A stretch of DNA of 10,783 nt from RGIG1828 sp045536915 (GTDB taxonomy: Bacteria; Bacillota; Clostridia; UMGS1810). The notes under the pieces were generated by a model, which was given only the letters and a program-made list of their open reading frames with translations, made no database searches and had not been told where the DNA came from. This document shows, piece by piece, positions 1 through 6,426 of this stretch. Within the stretch, counting starts at the first letter, position 1; each line of letters begins with the position of its first letter. Where the stretch lies: the NCBI GenBank assembly GCA_045536915.1, contig JAZSOL010000300.1:1-10783 (forward strand), written 5' to 3'. The translations under genes and the position numbers were made by a program.

Positions 1-44
1 ATCAACTCCTTGGCTCACAGAACGACATGGCTACGATCCGACTT
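1..44 (-). other. MGI/BGI (DNBSEQ) sequencing adapter left on the contig end
   Basis: Read on the minus strand, bases 44 down to 3 match the 42-base MGI/BGI read-2 adapter as I remember it, beginning AAGTCGGATCGTAGCCATGT and ending CCAAGGAGTTG. In that adapter the next bases are a sample barcode, so bases 2-1 (AT on the minus strand) may be its first two letters. This is library-preparation sequence and not part of the genome; genomic sequence starts at about base 45. The identification rests on recalled adapter sequence with no mismatch that I can see. Confidence 0.95.
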
Positions 45-502
45 CCTTCGGGTTTAAGGAATGTTGTTACCATACCGCAGATAACAACGAGTGATATAAA
101 GTGCGGAAGGTATGTAACCGTCTGGATAACCTTTTTATACTTAAGATTTTTGATTTCGTTGAGCATAAGTGCAAATATTACAGGTGCCGGGAAACCAAAT
201 ATCAAATCAAGCAAACTGATTACTATAGTATTTTTAAATACCGATAAAAATGCCGGGTCGGAAAGGAACGTATAGAAATGCTGGAATCCTCCCATTCCTG
301 CCCAATCACTTCCCCAGATACCTTTCATTACTTTATAGTCCTTGAATGCCATTACAAGACCGAACATCGGCAGATAGCAGAACACAAGGAAATACGCAAT
401 AACCGGAATCGCGAGGATATAGAGAATATAGTTGCGCTTAAATTCATCTGCAATACGCGCGCCCAATCCCTTCTTCGCCAATCTTACACTGTTTTCTTTC
501 AC
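45..502 (-). CDS. Carbohydrate ABC transporter permease, LplB type (3'-truncated)
   Basis: Membrane subunit of a CUT1-type sugar importer, LplB/polysaccharide-permease branch. It would form a channel with a second permease and work with a lipoprotein binding protein and an ATPase, none of which is in the window. The visible part has a charged N-terminus, a first membrane span around ILYILAIPVIAYFLVF, the family phrase YLPMFGLVMAFKDYK, a second span from about FKNTIVIS to FALML, and a third span around TYLPHFISLVVICGMV. Family members run to about 300 residues; only about half is here. An open frame continues to a TGA at bases 4-2, but its last 13 residues and the stop are encoded by adapter, so the true gene runs off the contig. 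I chose GTG at 502-500: the ATG at 517-515 overlaps the Shine-Dalgarno GGAGGG (515-510), which sits 7 bases before the GTG. The gene is divergent from an AraC regulator, a common arrangement for these importers. Confidence 0.88.
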
Positions 503-509
503 TGCTTTT

Positions 510-515
510 CCCTCC
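510..515 (-). promoter_or_regulatory. Ribosome binding site deciding the permease start
   Basis: GGAGGG on the minus strand ends 7 bases before GTG (502-500). The upstream in-frame ATG overlaps it and has no Shine-Dalgarno of its own, so the GTG is the better start. Confidence 0.7.
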
Positions 516-544
516 ATAGTTTAAATGTAGTAATGAATATCTAA

Positions 545-575
545 AGTGATTTTCAACACAGATGTAAATATCACT
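545..575. repeat. Spaced inverted repeat in the divergent region (possible operator)
   Basis: AGTGAT (545-550) and ATCACT (570-575) are exact inverted copies separated by 19 bases. They lie in the permease leader, downstream of the candidate transcription start. They could be a protein site or a weak RNA stem. Six-base arms in AT-rich DNA can arise by chance. The position does not suit activation by an AraC protein, which normally binds upstream of the -35. Confidence 0.25.
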
Positions 576-590
576 ATTAAATACTATTTT

Positions 591-619
591 ATTATATATG
601 AATTTGTAACAAAAATCTA
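591..619 (-). promoter_or_regulatory. Candidate promoter of the permease gene
   Basis: On the minus strand there is a perfect TATAAT (596-591) in an AT-rich stretch, with a weak -35 TAGATT (619-614) at 17-base spacing. Transcription would start near 584 and give a leader of about 80 bases. The -35 abuts the -35 of the divergent araC promoter at 620. The weak -35 would suit an activator-dependent promoter, but that is inference. Confidence 0.35.
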
Positions 620-648
620 TAGTCAAAACGATATTTATGTGGTATAAT
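620..648 (+). promoter_or_regulatory. Promoter of the AraC-family regulator
   Basis: An extended -10 (TGGTATAAT, 640-648) is preceded at 17 bases by TAGTCA (620-625), which matches 4 of 6 positions of the -35 consensus. Transcription would start near 655, just upstream of the CAGGAG ribosome site at 667-672. The in-frame ATG at 637 lies before this start point and cannot be used from this promoter. Confidence 0.7.
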
Positions 649-666
649 ACGATACAAAGATGCAAT

Positions 667-672
667 CAGGAG
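667..672 (+). promoter_or_regulatory. Ribosome binding site of the AraC regulator
   Basis: CAGGAG lies 6 bases before TTG 679 and 12 before ATG 685. Together with the promoter at 620-648 it excludes the longer frame beginning at 637. Confidence 0.6.
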
Positions 673-678
673 TTGAAA

Positions 679-1506
679 TTGTATATGTCAGACCAACAAA
701 AAGCAAATTCAGAGCTTATATGCTCAGGTGAATACTTTATTGATGCGCTCTCGGCGGCGCACCGTTTCATAACACCGCCAAACACATATATAAGATATGC
801 CACAGAGCATAAACACGACAGACTTTTATATATTGCCAGCGGCAATGTGCGTTTTGATATGTTCAACAAGCAACTTATTAATGCAAAAAAAGGAAGCGTG
901 ATTTACGTACCATACAACATAGCATACAAAACCGAATGGCTCGGCGATACACAGGGAGAAATATACTCTCTGAACTACGTAATGACCGACCGCGACAACT
1001 ATCAGATTACAATTGCTCAGGAAATATGCGATTTCTGCAATTATGACTCATACATTCTGGAAAATCTCTTCAAAGAATGTTACACTGCATTCGAAAAACA
1101 GGAATACGGATATATTCTTAAATGCAAATATATATTTTTCAAAATACTATACACACTCTCAGCCTGCATGGCAGATGCAGGAAAAAGCAAAATAGGCAGA
1201 GCTTTAAAATACATAAACAACAATTATCTTGAAGAAACTCCGGTCAAAGAGCTTGCGGAAATGTGTAATCTCGGCGAATGTATGTTCAGAAGATGCTTCA
1301 AAGCCGAAATGGGAATATCCCCCGTTAAATACCGTAACAAACTGCGCATTGAAAAAGCATATGAGCTTTTGACCGTTGAAGCACGTTCTGTTGTTGAATC
1401 AATGGAAATGACCGGGTTTTATGATGCCTCATATTTCAACAAAACTTTTAAGGCATATATGGGAAAAAGCCCGTCGGAATGCAAAAAGGGTTTTAATCAC
1501 CCGTAA
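679..1506 (+). CDS. AraC-family transcriptional regulator
   Basis: DNA-binding regulator with an N-terminal cupin-like sensor fold (residues about 43-101, beginning near TEHKHDRLLYIASGNVRF) and a C-terminal AraC-type double helix-turn-helix (about 175-270). The first helix-turn-helix is around TPVKELAEMCNLGECMFRRCFK. The second ends in the family signature, here TGFYDASYFNKTFKAYMGKSPSE. About 275 residues is normal for an AraC protein of sugar or carbohydrate systems. The frame is open back to an ATG at 637, but that codon lies inside the promoter. CAGGAG (667-672) is 6 bases before TTG 679, the start chosen; ATG 685, with 12-base spacing, is the alternative. It is divergent from the permease and probably controls it, by inference from family and position. 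The inducer is unknown. Its stop overlaps the 3' end of the convergent PAP2 gene by 10 bases. Confidence 0.92.
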   Translation: MYMSDQQKANSELICSGEYFIDALSAAHRFITPPNTYIRYATEHKHDRLLYIASGNVRFDMFNKQLINAKKGSVIYVPYNIAYKTEWLGDTQGEIYSLNYVMTDRDNYQITIAQEICDFCNYDSYILENLFKECYTAFEKQEYGYILKCKYIFFKILYTLSACMADAGKSKIGRALKYINNNYLEETPVKELAEMCNLGECMFRRCFKAEMGISPVKYRNKLRIEKAYELLTVEARSVVESMEMTGFYDASYFNKTFKAYMGKSPSECKKGFNHP

Positions 1507-2033
1507 TTGCTGACGAGCTTTCCAATAATTTTCGCCGACACATAACCGCATACGGTGCCAATAATAACTGCAAAGAGCACATCCGTCGGGAAATGAACAT
1601 AAAGATACAACCTCGAAAAGGCAATCAGAAATGCTATAACATACATAACAATCCCCAGTTTCTTTCGATGTATAAATACAGCAGTTGATGCGGCAAACGA
1701 TGCCGACGTGTGCCCGGACGGAAACGAATAATCCGTGGGTGCAGTAATCAGCAGTTCTATTGCACAACGGATTTCAAAAGGTCTCATACGTTGAATAAGC
1801 GGTTTCAAAGTCAGATTTGTTATAACAAGATTGAGCAAAAGGGCAAGGAGCAAACTCGCTCCCACCCTCCTGCTCTCTTTTTTTATAAGCAGCAATAAAC
1901 CTGCCAAAATCCACAGAACACCGCCGTCACCGAGCCGTGTCACAACTACCATTAATGAATCAAGAAAGGGAAAATGCATATTATATATAAAATCAAGTAT
2001 GGCATATTCAACACTCAAAAGCCACTCATACAT
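1497..2033 (-). CDS. PAP2-family membrane phosphatase
   Basis: Integral-membrane lipid phosphatase of the PAP2 superfamily (178 residues). Members dephosphorylate lipid substrates such as phosphatidate, phosphatidylglycerol phosphate or undecaprenyl pyrophosphate (BcrC type). All three phosphatase signatures are intact: K77-x6-R84-P85, the PSGH motif at 105-108 with its catalytic-loop His108, and S140-R141-x5-H147-x3-D151 with the nucleophile His147. Hydrophobic spans lie at about 25-50, 58-75, 110-140 and 150-170. The sequence does not settle the substrate; recycling of the cell-wall carrier lipid is plausible. It starts 23 bases after the stop of the GH123-like gene and is probably co-transcribed with it. 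AGGA upstream gives 10-base spacing to the ATG. Its end overlaps araC tail to tail. Confidence 0.9.
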   Translation of the reverse strand: MYEWLLSVEYAILDFIYNMHFPFLDSLMVVVTRLGDGGVLWILAGLLLLIKKESRRVGASLLLALLLNLVITNLTLKPLIQRMRPFEIRCAIELLITAPTDYSFPSGHTSASFAASTAVFIHRKKLGIVMYVIAFLIAFSRLYLYVHFPTDVLFAVIIGTVCGYVSAKIIGKLVSNYG

Positions 2034-2056
2034 ATTTCACACATCCTGTTTTAATA

Positions 2057-3703
2057 TCATATATATTTTTTAATTTCATCTACCATACGGTTTCTGAGTT
2101 TTTCAATAAAATAAGAACCCGTGGGATAGTCTTCGAACGTTACTTTCATATCAGCAACTTCATCTATGATATCACACACTGCATCTCTACCTATATAGGA
2201 GGCAAGCAATTCCATCATCCTCATATCCTGAAGCCCTTCGTGGAACACAACGATTCTCAGCGACTCTATGCAGCACTCTTCTCCGGGATAAACAGAGAAC
2301 GCATCGCCCGACGGAAAGACTCTTCCGCAGTCGGTTGTGAGAAATGGATTTATTTTTTCCGTGGAGCACTGAGTGTAATAGAAATTATACCCCCACTGCA
2401 AAAAGCCTTCAATTCCGTATTTAAACATCTGAGTACCGAGTATTGCATTACGCCATGACGGATACGCAAAAAATCTGTTGGAAAGCTTATCACTCTGACC
2501 GCAACAATAGTATATCCACTTAGGATTCATTCCGGCATCAATAAACTTCTCAGCCTCACCAACAATAGGCACCGGCATTTTAATTACTCCGCTTCTGAAA
2601 AATTCAAGATCGGAAAGTGCATCCATTATTTTATAGCCTTCAAGATATTTTTCGGCTCCTTTTTTAGCTTCTATGTAATCTTCAATCTGTTCGCCGTGAG
2701 GCTCATCGGAAATATGGAAGCAGGTTACATCTTTAAGATTTCTCGATTCAATATATGACGTGAGAGCCGGCAGGAAGTTTGCAAGAAACTCTCTGTATTC
2801 ATTGGATGTTGAGCTTACATCCCAACCGAAAATGCGTTTGTATTCGCCATCCACGGTTGCCATTATTTTCGGACAATGCTTTGCTCCCCACTGTGTAAAG
2901 AGGTGCGCCATTTCAAAGTATCTGATGCCGTTTTTAAGACACATATCAAACCATCTGCCGAGCTTATCGAATCCAAAGGAATACTTTCCGTTATCAAGAT
3001 TAACATCAACAAGCTGAACCGTGGGTCTTTCGCCACCAACGGCAGTATCAAGAGGAGGAGTGAAAACAGGCGTGAGAATCATATTAATTCCGTTTCGTGC
3101 GGCAGTCTCAATGAATTTATCGAGATAGAACCAGTGTTTGTCGCTAAAAACGTCTATGCCGTAATATGATGCAATGCAGTCCCCGTGGAACCACTGTGTA
3201 ACCATAAGTTTTTGTTCAGGCAAAAGTGCATCTGCAATTTCAACGGTTATTTTTTTACTGCACTCCTCTTCACCGTTTTTAAAAACAACTTCTATATCAT
3301 AAATGCCGGCTTCCGCTTCACCGTTTGTATCCACAGTAAACCACAATGAGTCATAAAATTTATGAACTGCATAAACACAGTTTTCATTCATGGGATACAA
3401 AGGATCGGGATACATCCCCGGTTTACCCTCATTGAGAATATAATCATCTCTGATTCCCTCTCTAAGCGGCAATTCCGACGGTACATATCCGACTTTTCTT
3501 ACAGTGATGTGTTTTTCAAGCGGTGATTTGATTTCAAAATCAAATTTCTGTCTGCCATCCACATTCATGCCGGTATAGGCAATCTGAAAAGAAAAACGCT
3601 GATTTTTCAACACGCTGATTTTTGTCATTTCAGCAGCAGAAGGCATATTTTTCATAAAAACCTTTTCCAGTGACGATAAAACTTTAAAACATTTTTTAAA
3701 CAT
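2057..3703 (-). CDS. DUF4091 / GH123-like glycoside hydrolase, cytoplasmic
   Basis: About 548 residues with the layout of the DUF4091/glycoside hydrolase 123 group: an N-terminal beta-sandwich (about 1-160), a TIM-barrel catalytic region (about 165-440) and a C-terminal part with GFLQWGYNFYY and the FPSGDAFSVYPG and SLRIVVFHEGLQD motifs typical of DUF4091. CFHISDEPH places an Asp-Glu pair at 333-334, where GH123 enzymes carry the catalytic pair for substrate-assisted hydrolysis of beta-N-acetylgalactosaminides. No signal peptide is visible, so it should act inside the cell on an imported sugar, which fits the ABC permease nearby. The substrate is not proven; many DUF4091 proteins are uncharacterised. 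Start chosen at ATG 3703: GGGAGAG (3716-3710) precedes it, and the TTG at 3718 overlaps that site. It is the first gene of a two-gene unit with the PAP2 phosphatase. Confidence 0.85.
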   Translation of the reverse strand: MFKKCFKVLSSLEKVFMKNMPSAAEMTKISVLKNQRFSFQIAYTGMNVDGRQKFDFEIKSPLEKHITVRKVGYVPSELPLREGIRDDYILNEGKPGMYPDPLYPMNENCVYAVHKFYDSLWFTVDTNGEAEAGIYDIEVVFKNGEEECSKKITVEIADALLPEQKLMVTQWFHGDCIASYYGIDVFSDKHWFYLDKFIETAARNGINMILTPVFTPPLDTAVGGERPTVQLVDVNLDNGKYSFGFDKLGRWFDMCLKNGIRYFEMAHLFTQWGAKHCPKIMATVDGEYKRIFGWDVSSTSNEYREFLANFLPALTSYIESRNLKDVTCFHISDEPHGEQIEDYIEAKKGAEKYLEGYKIMDALSDLEFFRSGVIKMPVPIVGEAEKFIDAGMNPKWIYYCCGQSDKLSNRFFAYPSWRNAILGTQMFKYGIEGFLQWGYNFYYTQCSTEKINPFLTTDCGRVFPSGDAFSVYPGEECCIESLRIVVFHEGLQDMRMMELLASYIGRDAVCDIIDEVADMKVTFEDYPTGSYFIEKLRNRMVDEIKKYI

Positions 3704-3709
3704 TAGTAT

Positions 3710-3716
3710 CTCTCCC
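3710..3716 (-). promoter_or_regulatory. Ribosome binding site deciding the GH123-like start
   Basis: GGGAGAG lies 6 bases before ATG 3703. The in-frame TTG at 3718 would make this site part of the coding sequence and has no site of its own. Confidence 0.7.
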
Positions 3717-3736
3717 AAATAAAGTTTGCTATAGAC

Positions 3737-3765
3737 AGTATATCATAAGAAATACTGCAATTCAA
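3737..3765 (-). promoter_or_regulatory. Promoter of the GH123-like / PAP2 unit
   Basis: On the minus strand TTGAAT (3765-3760) is followed after exactly 17 bases by TATACT (3742-3737), which is itself preceded by TGA to make an extended -10. Transcription would begin near 3730, leaving a leader of about 27 bases before ATG 3703. A small dyad, TTGTG-N5-CACAA (3769-3783), sits just upstream of the -35 and could be a regulatory site, though it is short. Confidence 0.75.
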
Positions 3766-3825
3766 GAGTTGTGATTTGCACAATCTTATATTTTATTTAC
3801 ATTATGCCCCAAAGACATATACATA

Positions 3826-4692
3826 TCATCCAATCTTGTTTTCTCTTCCGTAGTAAAAAAGATACTGCTGAGCCAAGCCGGCATATTTCCCGAAATGCTC
3901 CTGAGCAAATTTCTCAATTTGTTTTTCTCCGGCATTTTCTCCAAGATAAAGTGTGCGGACGGTTCTTTTCACCCACACGTCAATTGGAAATGCATTTTTC
4001 ATTTCTCCCGAAAAAAGAAGCACGCAATCGGCAACCTTTGGTCCGACACCGCGTATTTTCATCAGTTCTTTTTTTGCTTCGGCATAGCTCATCTTTTTCA
4101 CTTCATCAAGATTAACCTCTCCGTTTGAAAGCTTATTTACCGCATCAACAATATAAGATGCTCTGTAGCCTGCCTTAAGCGGTGCAAGGTCAGATTCGGT
4201 CACACCTTTAAGACTTTCCAGAGTAGGGAAAGCATAGTGGGTTTTACCGTCTAAAAGCAAAGGTTTTCCATACATTTCGCAAAGTCCGCACACAATTTTT
4301 TTAATCCGTGGAATTGCATTCTGAGTTGAAATTATAAATGAAATCAGGCATTCAAACATCTCCTGATTGAGTATTTTTATTCCCCATCCGAAATTCATTG
4401 CTTTAATAACATTTTCATCAACTGCAACTTCTTTTTTTACACACTCGTAATCAACATCCAAATCAAGATAATGTTTCCATTGACAATCAAACTCAGAGAG
4501 TGTTATATTTTTTATTATAACCGAATTATTTTCGCATCTTATGTTTACCGGTTTTGAAAATGCAACACCCGTATAGCTACCGTCAGGTTCCGGATCCCAC
4601 CTGAAACACTGACCGCATTCAAAGGTATGAACAGGATGAAAATCCGTTATGCCTTCTAAAATCACACAATTGTTTTTTTCATATGTTTTCAT
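3826..4692 (-). CDS. ogg: 8-oxoguanine DNA glycosylase / AP lyase (OGG1 type)
   Basis: Base-excision repair enzyme that removes 8-oxoguanine and nicks the abasic site. The 288 residues show an OGG N-terminal domain with GQCFRW (27-32; compare GQSFRW in human OGG1) and the helical segment ISFIISTQNAIPRIKKIV, which matches the SSNN recognition helix region. The helix-hairpin-helix is KIRGVGPKVADC (212-223). Lys219 corresponds to catalytic Lys249 of human OGG1, and Asp238 in FPIDVW to Asp268. Both catalytic residues are present, which argues against a plain AlkA protein. Start chosen at ATG 4692: AAGGTG (4704-4699) is the ribosome site, and the GTG at 4701 lies inside it. It is divergent from ddl and has no obvious functional link to the neighbouring genes. 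Confidence 0.92.
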   Translation of the reverse strand: MKTYEKNNCVILEGITDFHPVHTFECGQCFRWDPEPDGSYTGVAFSKPVNIRCENNSVIIKNITLSEFDCQWKHYLDLDVDYECVKKEVAVDENVIKAMNFGWGIKILNQEMFECLISFIISTQNAIPRIKKIVCGLCEMYGKPLLLDGKTHYAFPTLESLKGVTESDLAPLKAGYRASYIVDAVNKLSNGEVNLDEVKKMSYAEAKKELMKIRGVGPKVADCVLLFSGEMKNAFPIDVWVKRTVRTLYLGENAGEKQIEKFAQEHFGKYAGLAQQYLFYYGRENKIG

Positions 4693-4698
4693 AGTAAT

Positions 4699-4704
4699 CA
4701 CCTT
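4699..4704 (-). promoter_or_regulatory. Ribosome binding site deciding the ogg start
   Basis: AAGGTG on the minus strand lies 6 bases before ATG 4692. A longer frame begins at a GTG that is part of this site and is therefore unlikely. Confidence 0.65.
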
Positions 4705-4799
4705 ATATAATATTAACAGAAATGCACATTAAAGTCAATACATCTAAAATACCTTGAATATCAGAGTGAATTTTCGATTATTTTTTCCTAAAAAAAACA
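4705..4799. other. Remainder of the ogg-ddl divergent spacer
   Basis: This AT-rich stretch upstream of ogg includes a poly-T block at 4781-4786 and a poly-A block at 4790-4798. I see no RNA gene, no convincing hairpin and no complete promoter for ogg that leaves its ribosome site inside the transcript. Confidence 0.4.
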
Positions 4800-4828
4800 T
4801 TTAATTTTTCTGTTATTTGTGATATAAT
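4800..4828 (+). promoter_or_regulatory. Promoter of the ddl-ywiB-argS operon
   Basis: TGATATAAT (4820-4828) is a perfect extended -10. The -35 position at 17-base spacing holds TTTAAT (4800-4805), a poor match, but an A- and T-tract block immediately upstream could act as an UP element. Transcription would start near 4835, giving a leader of about 58 bases before ddl. I see no T-box or other riboswitch-like structure in this leader. Confidence 0.7.
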
Positions 4829-4892
4829 TGGAATATCTATATATAAGTATGATTTTTTTATTGTCATTAAAGAAAGAAGGAAGCATATTTTT

Positions 4893-5957
4893 ATGAAAAA
4901 AAAGATTTGCATTTTATTTGGCGGCGAGTCCACCGAATACGAAATATCCTTAAGATCGGCATACAGTGTCATAACAAATCTCGACAAGGAAAAATTTGAA
5001 ATAATCACCGTTGGTATAGCCAAAAACGGAAAGTGGTATTTGTATGACGGTGATTATTCGGATATTCCAAATGATAACTGGTACTCGGATAAACTTAGTC
5101 CCGTATGCATTATGCACGGCACAAAAGAATCTTGTCTGATGGCATTAATGCCTGATGGCAGCTTCAAAAAAATTTATTTTGACGTTGCATTCCCTGTTTT
5201 GCATGGCAAAAACGGAGAAGACGGAACTATTCAGGGGTTGTTTGAACTTGCATCAATAAAATATGTTGGAGTAGGCATAATAGCATCAAGCGTCGGAATG
5301 GACAAAACCTTCACGAAAATAATTTTCAAAAATGCCGGTATAGATCAGGCAAATTGGGTTGTGCTTTCTAAACACGAGCTTGAAAATCTCGACAGTAAAA
5401 TTGAAGAAATGGAATCAGTTTTAGGCTATCCGATGTTTATAAAACCTGCAAATGCCGGCTCATCAATCGGAATCGGCAAAGCGAAAAACAGAGATGAATT
5501 AATTTCTGCCATAAATGAAGCATTCAGATTCGACAGAAAAATCCTTGTTGAAGAATTCCTGACGGGTCACGAGGTTGAATGTGCGGTTTTAGGAAACAGA
5601 GGGAATATTCTCGCTTCATGCGTGGGAGAAATTGTTGCATCTCAGGAATTCTACACCTACGACGCAAAATACAGTTCGGATTCAACAAGCGAACTGCATA
5701 TTCCGGCAAACATTGCGGAAAAATTCAGCGAGGAAGTGCGAAAAAATGCCATCAGGGCATTTGAAGCACTTGACGGAAAAGGGCTTTCAAGAGTTGACTT
5801 TTTCGTTGACGAACAAAGAAATAAAGTCTGCATAAACGAAATCAACACAATGCCCGGATTCACAAGCATCAGCATGTATCCGAAGCTTATTGAAAATTCA
5901 GGCATCAGCTACAGCGAACTTATCACAAAGCTTATTGAAATAGCATCAGAAGAATAA
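4893..5957 (+). CDS. ddl: D-alanine--D-alanine ligase
   Basis: Cytoplasmic ATP-grasp ligase that joins two D-alanines for the peptidoglycan stem peptide. At 354 residues it is normal for Gram-positive Ddl. The N-terminal motif LFGGESTEYEISLRSA (8-23) has Glu15, which contacts the first D-alanine; Tyr16 stands where most homologues have His. VLHGKNGEDGTIQG (102-115), the ATP-grasp motif KPANAGSSIGIGKA (184-197), SRVDFF (299-304) and the metal-binding EINTMPGFT (316-324) are all present. The omega loop reads FYTYDAKY (253-260), the Tyr-containing form of D-Ala-D-Ala enzymes rather than the VanA-type D-lactate form, so a vancomycin-resistance ligase is not indicated. AAGGAAG lies 9 bases before the ATG. 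It is the first gene of a five-gene plus-strand run; ywiB follows after 18 bases. Confidence 0.97.
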   Translation: MKKKICILFGGESTEYEISLRSAYSVITNLDKEKFEIITVGIAKNGKWYLYDGDYSDIPNDNWYSDKLSPVCIMHGTKESCLMALMPDGSFKKIYFDVAFPVLHGKNGEDGTIQGLFELASIKYVGVGIIASSVGMDKTFTKIIFKNAGIDQANWVVLSKHELENLDSKIEEMESVLGYPMFIKPANAGSSIGIGKAKNRDELISAINEAFRFDRKILVEEFLTGHEVECAVLGNRGNILASCVGEIVASQEFYTYDAKYSSDSTSELHIPANIAEKFSEEVRKNAIRAFEALDGKGLSRVDFFVDEQRNKVCINEINTMPGFTSISMYPKLIENSGISYSELITKLIEIASEE

Positions 5958-5975
5958 AAACCGGGAGAATCCAAA

Positions 5976-6404
5976 ATGAAAAATAAATGTATTGTATCTA
6001 TAAAAGGTATGCAAACCTACAACGACGAAACCGACGATACCGACGTTAGCCTCACAAGCGAAGCAGAATTTGAATCCGACGGAGACGGAGTTTACTTTGT
6101 TAGCTATGAAGAATCCGAACTCACGGGACTTGAAGGCACTCAAACATGCATTGAAATCGGAAAAAACTACGTTTCACTTCAGAGAAACGGCGCTGTCAAC
6201 ACCAATATGCTCTTTATGAAAGACAGAAAAACATCATCTTTTTATGCAACACCCTACGGTGATATGCTAATCGGAATTTTTACCGACAATCTCAAAATTG
6301 ACCTTTCGGATGACGGCGGAACAATAAGTGCTGATTACTACATAGACATAAACAACGAAAGCACAGGGAAAAATAATTTTGAAATAGAAATCAAAGGAAT
6401 ATAA
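5976..6404 (+). CDS. ywiB: DUF1934 protein, YwiB family
   Basis: Small beta-rich cytoplasmic protein (142 residues) of the DUF1934/YwiB family, a lipocalin-like beta-barrel family of unknown role. The family core is easy to see: YEESELTGLEGTQTCIEIG (46-64), then SLQRNGAVNTNMLF, the phrase FYATPYGDMLIGIFTDNL (88-105), and a closing strand pattern DYYIDINNESTGKNNFEIEI. No signal peptide or membrane span is visible. GGGAGA (5963-5968) gives 7-base spacing to the ATG. It lies 18 bases after ddl and 22 before argS. ywiB next to argS is a conserved order in Bacillota, including Bacillus subtilis, which supports the assignment and suggests co-expression with arginyl-tRNA synthetase. No function is claimed. 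Confidence 0.92.
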   Translation: MKNKCIVSIKGMQTYNDETDDTDVSLTSEAEFESDGDGVYFVSYEESELTGLEGTQTCIEIGKNYVSLQRNGAVNTNMLFMKDRKTSSFYATPYGDMLIGIFTDNLKIDLSDDGGTISADYYIDINNESTGKNNFEIEIKGI

Positions 6405-6426
6405 GACAAAAAGGACGGATAAAAAC

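Noticed and set aside
2..44. Natural stop codon and divergent C-terminus of the permease
   Set aside because: The last 13 residues and the TGA are encoded by adapter sequence; the gene is cut, not naturally short.
637..678. Longer AraC protein starting at ATG 637
   Set aside because: That ATG lies upstream of the extended -10 at 640-648 and has no ribosome site; the transcript would start after it.
4710..4738. ogg promoter TTGACT-N17-TAATAT on the minus strand
   Set aside because: The hexamers fit, but transcription would begin near 4703, inside the AAGGTG ribosome site at 4704-4699, so the transcript would lose it.
5643..5670. Ddl as a VanA-type vancomycin-resistance ligase
   Set aside because: The omega loop is FYTYDAKY with the Tyr of D-Ala-D-Ala ligases, and no vanH, vanX or vanS/R neighbours are present.
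5524..5905. Overlapping open frames on both strands inside ddl
   Set aside because: They are short, have no ribosome sites, show no recognisable protein features and lie wholly within a well-conserved gene.
6405..6426. T-box riboswitch before argS
   Set aside because: The gap is only 22 bases and lacks the conserved T-box sequence; none is visible in the ddl leader either.
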